Shown here: one piece after another, positions 15,947 to 24,704 of the stretch | Numbering within the stretch: position 1 is the first letter of the stretch | Layout: every line of letters begins with the position of its first letter | NCBI RefSeq assembly: GCF_003851045.1 | Contig: NZ_BFBX01000109.1 | Location: forward strand, 1 to 41,807 | From: Paenibacillus sp. 598K | GTDB taxonomy: Bacteria; Bacillota; Bacilli; Paenibacillales; Paenibacillaceae | Length of the DNA stretch: 41,807 nt | Reading direction: 5' to 3' | The notes under the pieces: model-generated | The model's input: the letters and a program-made list of their open reading frames with translations, nothing else | What the model was told of the DNA's origin: nothing | Database searches by the model: none | Translations under genes and position numbers: made by a program

Positions 15947-17530
15947 TTACTTCTGGTCTGCGTTATACTGCTCCAACAGCTCCTTGGCAATAACCGCGCC
16001 GTCGCCTGCGGTCCAGGCGTCGATTTCCTTCTGAACGGCTTCCCAGGTTGCTTCGCCCAAGACGTATTGCGTCATGACGGCGCTCATTTTTTTATAGGTG
16101 TCCGGCTTTTTGGTCGCTGTCTGGGAGCTGTAGCTCAGGAACGGATTGGCGATGCCGTAATTGGCGATGACATCCAGCGACGCCATCTGCGCTTCCCGGA
16201 TTTCCGGAACCTTCGAGTTGGCATAGATATAAGGGTCGACGCGGTTTTCCAGCACGAACGCGCTTGGCTTTTCCAGATCGAACAGCTTCATCTGCTCCTC
16301 GGTCTGCACCGGCAAGCCGTCCTTAAAGTCGCTGGCATGTACGCCGATGACGCCCGCCTTGGAGAAGGCGATGTTTTCTTCCGCGGCCGTGAAGTCCAGG
16401 AAGTCGACAATCTTTTGCACCTTTTCCTTCGGTACCGAGCTAGGGATGACCCAGATGCCATAGTAACCGCCGATCAGCGCTACGCCCTTCTGCCCTTCCC
16501 GTCCCTCCAGCACATCAATAACCGCGATTTCGGCGTTCGGGTCGACCTGCCGCATTTTCTCCAGACTCGTCTCGGAGATATCTCCCACATTGCTGACGAA
16601 CGCGCCGGCTACCCCTGCCTGGAATTTGTTGCGGGCTTGCTGCTGGCCTTTGAGCACGGGAGCGTCCTTGTCGATTAGGCCCTTGCTCCATACGTCCCTC
16701 AACCATTCAAGATAGGTCTTGTACTCGGGTGTCTGGAAATCGCGCACCGGCTGGCCATTATCGTCAAGCGCCCATATATGCGGTACGCCAAAGGAGAACA
16801 GCATCGGGAACACGGAGCCGAACGGTCCCGGACCTGCCGCGCCGTCTACGCCATAGACCGCCAGCGGGATCGTATTACCCCCTCCAGCCGGATCATTGTC
16901 CTTGAATACCTGGAGCGCGTGCGTCAGCTCGTCGATCGTTTTAGGAAGCTCGAGATTGTATTTGTCCAGCCAGTCCTTGCGGATCAGCACGCTCGCTTCC
17001 CCGCCGCCGTACAGACCGCGCGGTCTGGGGATGCCGTAGATTTTGCCTTGCACACTTGTGTTGTTCCATACCGCCTCCTCCATTAGGCTGATGTTCTCTG
17101 TGCCGTCGATGTATTCCGTCAGGTCGTGGAAGGCTCCCATCTTGACCAGATTGATGTACTTGTCGTCCTTGCCGCTGTCGATCAGCAGCAGATCGTAATC
17201 GTTGGCCGATACCGCGACGGCAAGCTTGTCGCCATAGGCCTCGGAAGGCACGAAGGACAGATCGAGCTTCACATTGGCGCGCTTCTCGAGATCGGCCTTC
17301 GCCTGATTGTTGTCCGCGGACGGCGGATCGCCGAAGGTGATCGTCATTGCTTTGATGGTCGTCGTCTCCGCCTCCGGAGCAGCTGTTTGTTGGCCATTTG
17401 GGGTATTCGTTGGATTGGCGGTTCCGCCTTCGTTGCTGGCGCAGCCGGCGAGCGTCGTCGTGATCAGCATGGATGCCGCTACGACTTGCGTCAGTTGTTT
17501 TTTGATGGACATGTTCATCCCCCGTTTCAT
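15947..17530 (-). CDS. Extracellular sugar-binding lipoprotein (LplA/YtcQ-like)
   Basis: This is a 527-residue solute-binding protein of the large LplA class. It has a lipoprotein signal peptide with the lipobox LAGC about 30 residues in, so it is anchored outside the membrane. I placed the start at ATG 17530 because GAGGAAAAC stands just before it; the frame is open to 17551, and a later ATG is also possible. It would bind oligosaccharide and pass it to the two permeases downstream. It is divergent from the YesM-like kinase gene, and its promoter shows a perfect inverted repeat upstream of a strong -10. Confidence 0.9.
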   Translation of the reverse strand: MKRGMNMSIKKQLTQVVAASMLITTTLAGCASNEGGTANPTNTPNGQQTAAPEAETTTIKAMTITFGDPPSADNNQAKADLEKRANVKLDLSFVPSEAYGDKLAVAVSANDYDLLLIDSGKDDKYINLVKMGAFHDLTEYIDGTENISLMEEAVWNNTSVQGKIYGIPRPRGLYGGGEASVLIRKDWLDKYNLELPKTIDELTHALQVFKDNDPAGGGNTIPLAVYGVDGAAGPGPFGSVFPMLFSFGVPHIWALDDNGQPVRDFQTPEYKTYLEWLRDVWSKGLIDKDAPVLKGQQQARNKFQAGVAGAFVSNVGDISETSLEKMRQVDPNAEIAVIDVLEGREGQKGVALIGGYYGIWVIPSSVPKEKVQKIVDFLDFTAAEENIAFSKAGVIGVHASDFKDGLPVQTEEQMKLFDLEKPSAFVLENRVDPYIYANSKVPEIREAQMASLDVIANYGIANPFLSYSSQTATKKPDTYKKMSAVMTQYVLGEATWEAVQKEIDAWTAGDGAVIAKELLEQYNADQK

Positions 17531-17556
17531 GTTTTCCTCGCGCTGTTGCAAGATTC

Positions 17557-17591
17557 ATTATAGAGGAGCCGACGTCATGCTTGACATGACG
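17557..17591 (-). promoter_or_regulatory. Probable activator-dependent promoter of the importer-lyase operon
   Basis: The minus strand has a perfect -10, TATAAT (17557-17562), but only GTCAAG at -35. A perfect 7-bp inverted repeat, CGTCATG-cttga-CATGACG (17573-17591), covers the -35 position. A good -10, a poor -35 and a dyad at -35 are typical of a promoter that needs an activator; the YesN-like regulator encoded across the gap is the obvious candidate. Confidence 0.55.
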
Positions 17592-17704
17592 GAAACAATT
17601 GAAAGTGTAACCGTTTTTAAGATGCTTTGCCCGGCGTATATCTTTACTCGGAGCGGTTGTACTATACTTAGTTTAGAACTTTGGATAGCGAGAGGGATAG
17701 ATAG

Positions 17705-19510
17705 ATGCAGTCGCCTTTTTTTGGATTTTTGACGCGGAGCTTTTATGTCCGCATGATCTTGATTATGCTCGCCGTATCGATCATTCCGTTATTCGTGCTC
17801 TCGTATATCTCGATCTCGGTATCGAGCTCCACGGTGGAGAAGCAGGTCAACAAGCTTAATGCCCAATTGGTCAACCAGGTCATCGACCGCGTGGAGCTGT
17901 CGATGAACCGATTCCGCGAGCTGAGCGTGCAATATTCAGGCTTGTCCTCGATCAAGAACGCGCTGGTCTCGCCTTCCGAGCTGTATTATGAGGATGTGGT
18001 GCTGAAGCGGGAGCTGATCTCCGTGCTGACCACCGCTTCGGCGATGATCGGCAATGTGGAGGGGCTGCAGGTCTACTCCGCCGTCACCGGCGAGATCCTC
18101 TCCTCCAACGAAGCTCCGTCCCGGATCGAGCAATCGGTATACGGGCCGCTGATCGAGCTGTTCTTAAGCGCCCCGAGGACGGAGCTGTTCCTCGACAGGG
18201 ACTCCATCCCGGGGATGGAGATGCTGCGGGAGGCGAGCGTGTATATGGCGCGGATTCCGTACAACAAGTACGAGGAGATGAAGGGCGTCATCCTGATCTC
18301 CATGAATAACGAACAATTCCAGCAGCAGATCGAGAATATCCAGCTCGGCTCCGAGGGCTCCATCACCCTGCTCACGCCAGCCGGCAGCCCGATCGCGACG
18401 ACGAGCAAGCTGAGCGACGAGGAGGACAAGGAGCGGGTCGGCGCGATCCTCGCGCATTGGCGGGAGCTGGGCGCGCCCGATCAGTTCGCGGAGGCCGCCT
18501 CGATCATCTCGGTGCAGCAGACCGGGACGTATGACGACTGGATCGTCGTCTCCGAGATTCCGTCCAAGGAGCTGACCCAGGATACCGGCATTATCCGCGA
18601 GACCGTCTTTTATTTCCTGGCGATCCTGATCGTGCTCGGCGCAGCGTCTGTGCTCGGCTTCGGCTACCAGCTGTATCGACCGTTGCAGGCTGTCAAACGC
18701 CATGTAAACGCCATCAAAAAAGGGCAGCTCGACGCGCGCGTGGACACCTTCGCCAACAATGAGATCGGCGACCTCGGGCGAATGCTCAATGCGATGGCGA
18801 TCCGAATACAGGAGCTGGTCGGCGATCTGCAGGACTCGGAGAAGCTCAAGCGTCGTCTCGAGGTGCGGGCGCTCCAATCGCAGATCAACCCGCATTTTAT
18901 GTACAATACGTTGAATACGATCCGCATGTTCGCCATGCTGAAGGACTATGACAAGATTAACACATTGATGGGCCGCTTCGTCGGACTGTTGCGCTATTCG
19001 ATGGAAAATTACGATCAGAGTGTCATGCTCGATCAGGAGCTGGACTATCTGGAGGACTATGTCGGACTGCTGAATATGCGCTACAAATGCCAGATTGCGC
19101 TGACGTATGAGATCGAGGAGCCGCTGGGCCGGATGCAGATCCCGAAGCTAAGTTTGCAGCCGCTCATCGAAAACTCGGTGTTCCATGGCATCCTGCCGAA
19201 AAAATCCGACGCCGGTCACATCGTGGTGAGAGCCTTCGCCGACCGGCAGCACGAGCGGATCGTCGTCGAAATCGAGGATGATGGCGTCGGACTGTCCTCG
19301 GAGGAGCTGGAGAAGCTGAGGGTACATCTACTGCGGGAGGCATCGAGCGAAAATATCGGGCTGCAAAACGTGCGGATGAGGCTGAAGCTGATGTTTGGGC
19401 AGGCGACATCGATGGAGCTGTTCAGCGACGCAGGGGCTGGTCTGCGCATTCGCATCGAATGGCAAGCCGATCAGGTACAGATCAAGGAGGAAGACGATGA
19501 GCGGCTATAA
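17705..19510 (+). CDS. YesM-like sensor histidine kinase
   Basis: The 601-residue membrane kinase has a first membrane segment (about residues 12-36), a large extracellular sensing domain of the dCache type, a second membrane segment (about 297-320), HAMP (about 320-372), the His_kinase domain with phospho-acceptor His397 (QINPHFMYNTLN), and an ATPase domain with the N box (LQPLIENSVFHG) and G box (IEDDGVGLS, then NIGLQNV). YesM-type kinases sense sugars or binding-protein complexes outside the cell and phosphorylate a YesN-type regulator. The ATG follows GAGGG. The gene overlaps the regulator gene by 14 bases, so both are translated together. Confidence 0.93.
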   Translation: MQSPFFGFLTRSFYVRMILIMLAVSIIPLFVLSYISISVSSSTVEKQVNKLNAQLVNQVIDRVELSMNRFRELSVQYSGLSSIKNALVSPSELYYEDVVLKRELISVLTTASAMIGNVEGLQVYSAVTGEILSSNEAPSRIEQSVYGPLIELFLSAPRTELFLDRDSIPGMEMLREASVYMARIPYNKYEEMKGVILISMNNEQFQQQIENIQLGSEGSITLLTPAGSPIATTSKLSDEEDKERVGAILAHWRELGAPDQFAEAASIISVQQTGTYDDWIVVSEIPSKELTQDTGIIRETVFYFLAILIVLGAASVLGFGYQLYRPLQAVKRHVNAIKKGQLDARVDTFANNEIGDLGRMLNAMAIRIQELVGDLQDSEKLKRRLEVRALQSQINPHFMYNTLNTIRMFAMLKDYDKINTLMGRFVGLLRYSMENYDQSVMLDQELDYLEDYVGLLNMRYKCQIALTYEIEEPLGRMQIPKLSLQPLIENSVFHGILPKKSDAGHIVVRAFADRQHERIVVEIEDDGVGLSSEELEKLRVHLLREASSENIGLQNVRMRLKLMFGQATSMELFSDAGAGLRIRIEWQADQVQIKEEDDERL

Positions 19511-21122
19511 GGTACTGCTCGTAGAGGACGAAATCCCCGCCCGCACCGTATTCCGGAGCATGATCGAGGCGCGCGGCGACTTATTCGAGCTTGTGGGAGA
19601 AGCGGAGGACGGCCAGGATGGCCTGGAAATGTATCGGCGGCATCGACCGCAGCTGATCGTCACCGATATTACGATGCCCGGCATGAACGGGCTCGAGATG
19701 GTGCGGGCGATCGAGTCCGCCGGCGACGCAATGCCGCAGGTGATCTTCTTGACCTGCCACCAGGACTTCCAATTCGCCCAGCAGGCGATCCAGCTCAAGG
19801 CGGCCGCTTATCTCATCAAGGATGATTGTCTGAGCGACCCCGAGCTGCTGGTCCGTACGCTCGAAGGGTTGACCGAGCAGGTCGTGGGACGCGCTGCGAT
19901 GAGGGAAAAGCAGCAGGAGCTGGAGCAAAAGGTGCGGTCAAACGAGATCGTCATCGAACATAATCTGTTCCTCGAGATGCTCCGCAATCCGGGAGCCGGG
20001 GACAAATGGCTGCAATCGCTGGAGCAGTCGGGTATACCGGCCCGCCACGCGCCAGTGATGGCGCTGATGCTGGAGCTCGATCGCAGCTCGCTGCGATTCT
20101 CGGTGGAGCTGCCGCAGGAGCTCAAGCTGTGGCAGTTCGCCGGGGTCAATGTGCTCGATGAGCTGCTTGGCGCTTTAGGTCCGCACAAGGTGATCGCGCT
20201 CGACAAGGGGCGGTTCGTGGCGATCTTCGCCCCGACGAGCGAGGCTCCATTCAAGCGGCTGCTAGATCAGGTGGCGGATTCCTTTTCGAGCTATTTGAAG
20301 ATGGACAGCCTGGCGCTGCTCCGAAGCTTTCCATCGGGACTGCAGGATCGGATGGCCGAGCTGAAGGCGTGGGTCACTGCCGCTTACCCGTTTTTTTACG
20401 ATGACGGGCAGACTCCCGGGAGCAGCTCTACCGCATGGGAACGGAACGAGTTCGCACATATCCCGGATCGATACGTCCGCTTCTGGGGCAAGATGCTCAA
20501 GGGCGCGCTGCTGGAGTCGCATCTGAGCGCCGCTGCGGTGGAACACGAGCGAAGGAGCTTCCGTCAGCAGGCGATGGAGCACGGCTGGGACCCCGAGCAG
20601 ATCAAGTCGCTGTACCTTCGGATCTTCCTGGAGCTTAGCCAGTTCGCGCACGAAGCCGAAGGTATGGCGGATCTGGAGGCGGCCTTCCGCACAAGACTGG
20701 CGCTCTGCCAGACGTTCGACGCCGTGCACGAGGAGACGGTCTCCTGCTTCCGCAAGCTGAAGCTGCTGCAGGGTGACCGCAAGCTTGACGCTTCGATTGC
20801 CAAGGTCGTGCAGCGGCTGCACGAGCATCTGCACGAGCCGTTCAAGCTCGAGGAGCTTGCGGCTTCGATCAACTACAGCGTGCCTTACTTCAGCAGCATG
20901 TTCAAGAAAACAACCGGCGAGAGCTTCGTCCAGTACTTGAACAAGCTGCGGCTGGAAAAAGCGAAGCTCCTGCTGCTGACGACAGATCGCAAAACGTTCG
21001 AGATCGCGGAGGAGATCGGATTCGAAAACTACCGCTCCTTCAACCGTCTGTTCAAGCGGGAGATCGGACTTACGCCCTCCGATTATCGCAAGCAAGGCGT
21101 AGACGGGGACTCGACTATATGA
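19497..21122 (+). CDS. YesN-like response regulator (receiver plus AraC domain)
   Basis: This 541-residue protein has an N-terminal receiver domain with phospho-acceptor Asp57 (LIVTDITMPGMNG), a long middle region with helical stretches typical of YesN proteins, and a C-terminal AraC domain (about residues 440-535; LAASINYSVPYFSSMFKKTT and IAEEIGFENYRSFNRLFKRE). The start is ATG 19497 behind AAGGAGG; an open frame upstream to 19395 lies inside the kinase gene and is ignored. Once phosphorylated it should activate the divergent importer-lyase operon. A hairpin at 21132-21173 follows its stop. Confidence 0.93.
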   Translation: MSGYKVLLVEDEIPARTVFRSMIEARGDLFELVGEAEDGQDGLEMYRRHRPQLIVTDITMPGMNGLEMVRAIESAGDAMPQVIFLTCHQDFQFAQQAIQLKAAAYLIKDDCLSDPELLVRTLEGLTEQVVGRAAMREKQQELEQKVRSNEIVIEHNLFLEMLRNPGAGDKWLQSLEQSGIPARHAPVMALMLELDRSSLRFSVELPQELKLWQFAGVNVLDELLGALGPHKVIALDKGRFVAIFAPTSEAPFKRLLDQVADSFSSYLKMDSLALLRSFPSGLQDRMAELKAWVTAAYPFFYDDGQTPGSSSTAWERNEFAHIPDRYVRFWGKMLKGALLESHLSAAAVEHERRSFRQQAMEHGWDPEQIKSLYLRIFLELSQFAHEAEGMADLEAAFRTRLALCQTFDAVHEETVSCFRKLKLLQGDRKLDASIAKVVQRLHEHLHEPFKLEELAASINYSVPYFSSMFKKTTGESFVQYLNKLRLEKAKLLLLTTDRKTFEIAEEIGFENYRSFNRLFKREIGLTPSDYRKQGVDGDSTI

Positions 21123-21131
21123 TTCGATGAA

Positions 21132-21173
21132 AGAGCTGTCTCGCAAGGTCGCAATGCCTTGCAAGACAGCTCT
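21132..21173. terminator. Long hairpin between converging genes
   Basis: A 17-bp stem with one mismatch (21132-21148 with 21157-21173, loop of 8) lies between the response-regulator stop and the lacI stop. It has only a short T run (TTTC on the minus strand), so its efficiency is uncertain, but the position fits a shared two-way terminator. Confidence 0.55.
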
Positions 21174-21220
21174 GGGGATGGGATCACAGATACGATGTTT
21201 TGCGCAAAGCCTCGAGTGTA

Positions 21221-22252
21221 TTAAGCATCCCCCGATGACTGGCGCAGCTTCAGCTCATAGGGCACATAGACCCGGATCGGGATGTTATACTTCTGGTTCA
21301 AGTAATCGAGCAGCAGGTTGGCGGCGACGCGGCCCATCTCCAGCTTCGGCACGCAAATCGTCGATAGCGGCGGCGAGGTAAAGGCCGAGAACTCGATATT
21401 ATCGACGCTAAAAAAAGCCACTTCCTCGGGGATCGCCAGCTGTTGCTCGGTCACCGCGCGCATCGCTGGGATCGCCATCATATCGCTCGCAGAGAAAAAG
21501 GCGGTCGGCCGATTCGACTGCTGCTGCAGCGCTTGCTTGACGATCTCGTAGCTCTGCGAGACATCCCAGTTCACATTGATCACCCACTGGGGATCGATGG
21601 TCAGACCCGCCTCCTCCATCGCTTCCTTGTAGCCCTTGTACCGCTTCTCCCGCTCGATCGAGCCCCCCAGTCCGACGCCGCCGATGAAGCCGATATGCCG
21701 GTGGCCGCGGGCGATCAGATGCCGCACGGCGTCCTTGGCCGCCGATACGCGGTCGTAGGCCACGACAGGCACCTCCAGATCGGCTAGATCGATGCCTACC
21801 ACGACGCGTACATGTTGCTTGATCCAGGCGTACACCTCGGCGTCGATCCCTTCGACGACGATGATCCCGTCGATCGCATGCTCCTTCACCAGCTTCTGAA
21901 TTTCGTGCAGGTCGCCCCCGTCTCCCATGCTGCGCAGGAACTCCAGTCGATACCCCTCGGCCTGCACCCCCTTTTCGATCCCCTCGAGGATGACGGAGAA
22001 GTACGGATGATTGTACTTATTTTGCGGGACCGCGATGACGCATCCCAGTCGGAACGACGTTTTGCTAGCCTCCTTTTTTCTTTGGGGCAACTTTCCGTTC
22101 TGCTTCTTTCTATATCCTATCGCTTGCGCCGCATCCCATATTTTTTTCCGTGTCTCCGCATTGACCACCCGACTCTCGTCGTGATTGATGACGCGCGACA
22201 CGGTTGAGATCGAAACGCCCACGTGATCGGCGATATCCTTCAGTTTTGCCAC
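21221..22252 (-). CDS. LacI-family repressor of the adjacent glycan operon
   Basis: This 343-residue protein has a LacI helix-turn-helix at the very N-terminus (LKDIADHVGVSISTVSRVIN), a hinge, and a periplasmic-binding-like effector domain with typical blocks (HIGFIGG, FSASDMMAIPAMRAV, PPLSTICVPKLEMGRVAANL). I chose GTG 22252, which follows GGAGG by seven bases; a TTG 18 bases upstream is less likely because it overlaps that ribosome site. An 11-bp inverted repeat TTTG-GGG-CAAA covers the -35 of its own promoter, and the same site type occurs in the two promoters at 26.8-27.0 kb. It therefore probably represses itself, the dehydrogenase-importer operon and the secreted glycosidase. The inducer is unknown. 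Confidence 0.9.
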   Translation of the reverse strand: MAKLKDIADHVGVSISTVSRVINHDESRVVNAETRKKIWDAAQAIGYRKKQNGKLPQRKKEASKTSFRLGCVIAVPQNKYNHPYFSVILEGIEKGVQAEGYRLEFLRSMGDGGDLHEIQKLVKEHAIDGIIVVEGIDAEVYAWIKQHVRVVVGIDLADLEVPVVAYDRVSAAKDAVRHLIARGHRHIGFIGGVGLGGSIEREKRYKGYKEAMEEAGLTIDPQWVINVNWDVSQSYEIVKQALQQQSNRPTAFFSASDMMAIPAMRAVTEQQLAIPEEVAFFSVDNIEFSAFTSPPLSTICVPKLEMGRVAANLLLDYLNQKYNIPIRVYVPYELKLRQSSGDA

Positions 22253-22287
22253 TACGCTTCCTCCTTCCAAAGCTTACATCTCTTCTA

Positions 22288-22317
22288 GTTATAGCAGATC
22301 AGGAGCTTTGGGGCAAA
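22288..22317 (-). promoter_or_regulatory. lacI-type regulator promoter with operator over the -35
   Basis: On the minus strand, -35 TTGCCC (22311-22316) and -10 TATAAC (22288-22293, preceded by TG as an extended -10) are separated by 17 bases. The operator-like TTTG-N3-CAAA dyad (22307-22317) includes the -35, which fits autorepression. Confidence 0.65.
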
Positions 22318-22327
22318 CGGGAATGAA

Positions 22328-22383
22328 AATAAAAAACTCATCCCGCAGGCGATGCAAGCCACCGCACAGCAAGGATGAGTTTT
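22328..22383 (-). terminator. Terminator after the importer operon
   Basis: On the minus strand an 11-bp stem (AAAACTCATCC with GGATGAGTTTT, 22373-22383 and 22333-22343) with a 29-base loop is followed by a T-rich run. It lies just after the binding-protein gene and before the lacI promoter, so lacI is a separate transcript. Confidence 0.7.
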
Positions 22384-22419
22384 CACATATCGTTCAACTG
22401 ATAGAAACTAAGCAATCCG

Positions 22420-23784
22420 TTATTGAAGGGCCGCTTGAAGATCGGCAATCGCCGCCTCTACATCTCCATTGCCTGACAATGGGTCGCGGAGAATTTGAGT
22501 GCCGTGGGTGAAGACCAGGTCTGTCTTCTTCACGCTATACGGCGCAGAAATGCCAAATGCCTGCGCATCGAGGAAAATCTTGAACTCGGCTCCTGCGGTC
22601 TCCAGGTAGGCGTCGGCCGCCTGGCTGTTCGAAGGAATGGAAAAGCCTTGCTTGGCCAGCTCGGTCTGTCCCTCGGGACCTGCAAGCCAGGACATCAGCG
22701 TAAACGCCGCCTCCTCATGCTTGGTCGATGCGCTCATCGCAACGCCCGCAGGCTGTATGACCGTCTGCGTCGATTGGAACTTCGGCACATGCGTAATGCC
22801 GTAATCGATATTGGCGTCTGCATAGTGGGCCACATTCCAGCTGCCAGCGAGATTCATCGCGACCTTGCCGGTCGTAATCGCGAGATTTTGGACCCCGCCC
22901 ATCCCTTCGATCTGCGCAGGCGAGGTGTTGACCCCTTGCTGCGTCGCCTTGATGAAGAAGTCGATGACCTCGCGCGCCTCCGGCGTATTCAGCGCTACCG
23001 TATCGTCGTCATTGATCAGCTTCGCACCATTGGAGTACAGGATCGGCTCGAACATTCCCAGATCTGCCCCGGGGACGGTAGACATGCCCCATTGCTTGAT
23101 GTTGTTGCTGTCAAATCCGTCCTCGCCGGGATTTTTGCCGTTCGTATCGAGCGTCATCTTCGTCGCGATATCGAGCACCTCTTCCCAGGTTGGCTCTGTA
23201 GACGGGTAGGATGCCTGCTTCGGATTGGTGGCGGGATCATCGAACAATGCTTTATTGTAATAGAACATGATGACATTGGCGTCGATCGGGAGCGACACCT
23301 GCTTGCCGCCGAATTGATGCATGCTCAGCATACCGTCGGCGATAGCGGAGCGGTCGAAGCTGTGGCTGTCCAAGAGGCCGTCCAGCTCCTTGAAGATGCC
23401 GAGCTCGGCATATTTGGACACATAAGCGAAGCTCGTCTTCATCACATCGGGCAGGATGCCGCCGGAAGCGCCAGCTGTCAGTCCGTCCCAATACGTGCCC
23501 CAATCCTTGCCCTCCAGCTTGACGGTAATATTCGGGTACACCTTCATGAAGGTATCCAGCAGCTCCTGGGTACGCTGCAACTCCTCGGCCGTGCCCCACT
23601 GCGAGTAGGTGATCGTCACCTTCTCCTGCGGCTTCTCGCTGCTGGTCGACTGATTATTGCCGGTGCTCTCGCCCGTCGTATCCGGCTTGTTATTGCCGTT
23701 CGTGCCATTTCCGCAGCCTGCCGCTACCAGCGCCATTGCCAACATCATCGTGCTTGCCCATGCCCATCCTTTGCGTGCTTCCAA
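22420..23784 (-). CDS. CUT1 sugar-binding lipoprotein
   Basis: The protein is a 454-residue solute-binding protein of the maltose-binding type with a lipoprotein signal (LVAAGCGNG, Cys at about position 23 from the chosen start). I chose TTG 23784, which has AAGGGG before it and gives a normal-length signal peptide. An alternative TTG at 23862 overlaps the stop of the upstream permease (TTGA) and would add 26 residues. It delivers sugar to the two permeases encoded just upstream. It is the last gene of the dehydrogenase-permease-permease-lipoprotein operon. Confidence 0.88.
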   Translation of the reverse strand: MEARKGWAWASTMMLAMALVAAGCGNGTNGNNKPDTTGESTGNNQSTSSEKPQEKVTITYSQWGTAEELQRTQELLDTFMKVYPNITVKLEGKDWGTYWDGLTAGASGGILPDVMKTSFAYVSKYAELGIFKELDGLLDSHSFDRSAIADGMLSMHQFGGKQVSLPIDANVIMFYYNKALFDDPATNPKQASYPSTEPTWEEVLDIATKMTLDTNGKNPGEDGFDSNNIKQWGMSTVPGADLGMFEPILYSNGAKLINDDDTVALNTPEAREVIDFFIKATQQGVNTSPAQIEGMGGVQNLAITTGKVAMNLAGSWNVAHYADANIDYGITHVPKFQSTQTVIQPAGVAMSASTKHEEAAFTLMSWLAGPEGQTELAKQGFSIPSNSQAADAYLETAGAEFKIFLDAQAFGISAPYSVKKTDLVFTHGTQILRDPLSGNGDVEAAIADLQAALQ

Positions 23785-23858
23785 AGAACATTTCCCCTTT
23801 TTCTGTTGTTTGGTATTGCCGCTTGCCAAGCCTTGCCTGACCCGTCCGACGATGCGCG

Positions 23859-24698
23859 TCAACCTTTGCTGCCGGTCAACACCACCCCCTCGACGATAAA
23901 GCGTTGGGCAAAGAAATAAATGACGGCGATCGGCAAAATGCTGATGAACGCACCTGCTGCGAGCGCCGGAAAATCCTGCCCCGTCTGACCGATCAGCAGC
24001 TGCAATCCCACGCTGAGCGTAAACATCTCGCTGCTCTTCAGGTACAGAAACGGTCCAAGGAAATCAAGCCAAGCGTAGACGAAGGAGAAAATAAGCACCG
24101 TAATGATGACCGGCTTGGAAAGCGGCAATACCACCTTCTGGAATACGGTCCAGCGCCCGCCCCCGTCCAAAAACGTCGCCTCATCCAGCTCGAGCGGAAT
24201 ACCCATGATGAATTGACGGAACAAAAAGATGTAATACGCGCCGCCGAGCCAAGCGGGCACAATTAACGGCAGCCACGTATTGATCCAGTTCAGCTTCACA
24301 AACAACACGAACGACGGAATGATCATGACCGACGCCGGGATCATCAACGTGGTCAGCACGATCAGGAAGAGCGCGTTTTTATACCGATTCTCGAATCTCG
24401 CAAAGCCATAGGCCGCGATCGAGCTCGAGATGACGGTGCCGAGCGCGACCAGGACGGCGATGATGACCGAATTGCCGATCCATTGCCACATGAGCGGCTG
24501 AACGCTAAATAAACGATGGAATGCGCCAAACGTAATGTCCTCGGGGATAATCGTCGGAGGAAAACGATACGTTTCGGCTTTGGTCTTGAGCATCGTCGAC
24601 AGCATCCAGACGAGCGGTCCGATAAAGACGGCCAGTACGCCGACGAGCAGGATGTACACCTTGATGGAAGACGAGACCGATTTTTTACTTGCCCGCAT
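23859..24698 (-). CDS. CUT1 sugar ABC transporter permease (MalG-like)
   Basis: The 279-residue protein has six membrane segments starting near residue 12 and the ATPase-docking loop DEATFLDGGGRWTVFQKVVL, slightly unusual in having FLDGGG where IDGAG is common. It forms the channel with the permease encoded just upstream (6-base gap). The ATG follows GGGGTGA. No ATPase gene is present in the operon, so a shared MsmX-type ATPase is assumed. Confidence 0.92.
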   Translation of the reverse strand: MRASKKSVSSSIKVYILLVGVLAVFIGPLVWMLSTMLKTKAETYRFPPTIIPEDITFGAFHRLFSVQPLMWQWIGNSVIIAVLVALGTVISSSIAAYGFARFENRYKNALFLIVLTTLMIPASVMIIPSFVLFVKLNWINTWLPLIVPAWLGGAYYIFLFRQFIMGIPLELDEATFLDGGGRWTVFQKVVLPLSKPVIITVLIFSFVYAWLDFLGPFLYLKSSEMFTLSVGLQLLIGQTGQDFPALAAGAFISILPIAVIYFFAQRFIVEGVVLTGSKG

Positions 24699-24704
24699 AC
24701 AGGA

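Noticed and set aside
20262..21164. 300-codon open frame on the minus strand
   Set aside because: It is antisense to the response-regulator gene; no family features and no ribosome site.
22495..23919. 474-codon open frame on the plus strand
   Set aside because: It is the shadow of a clear sugar-binding lipoprotein gene and its protein is Arg/Leu-rich without family features.
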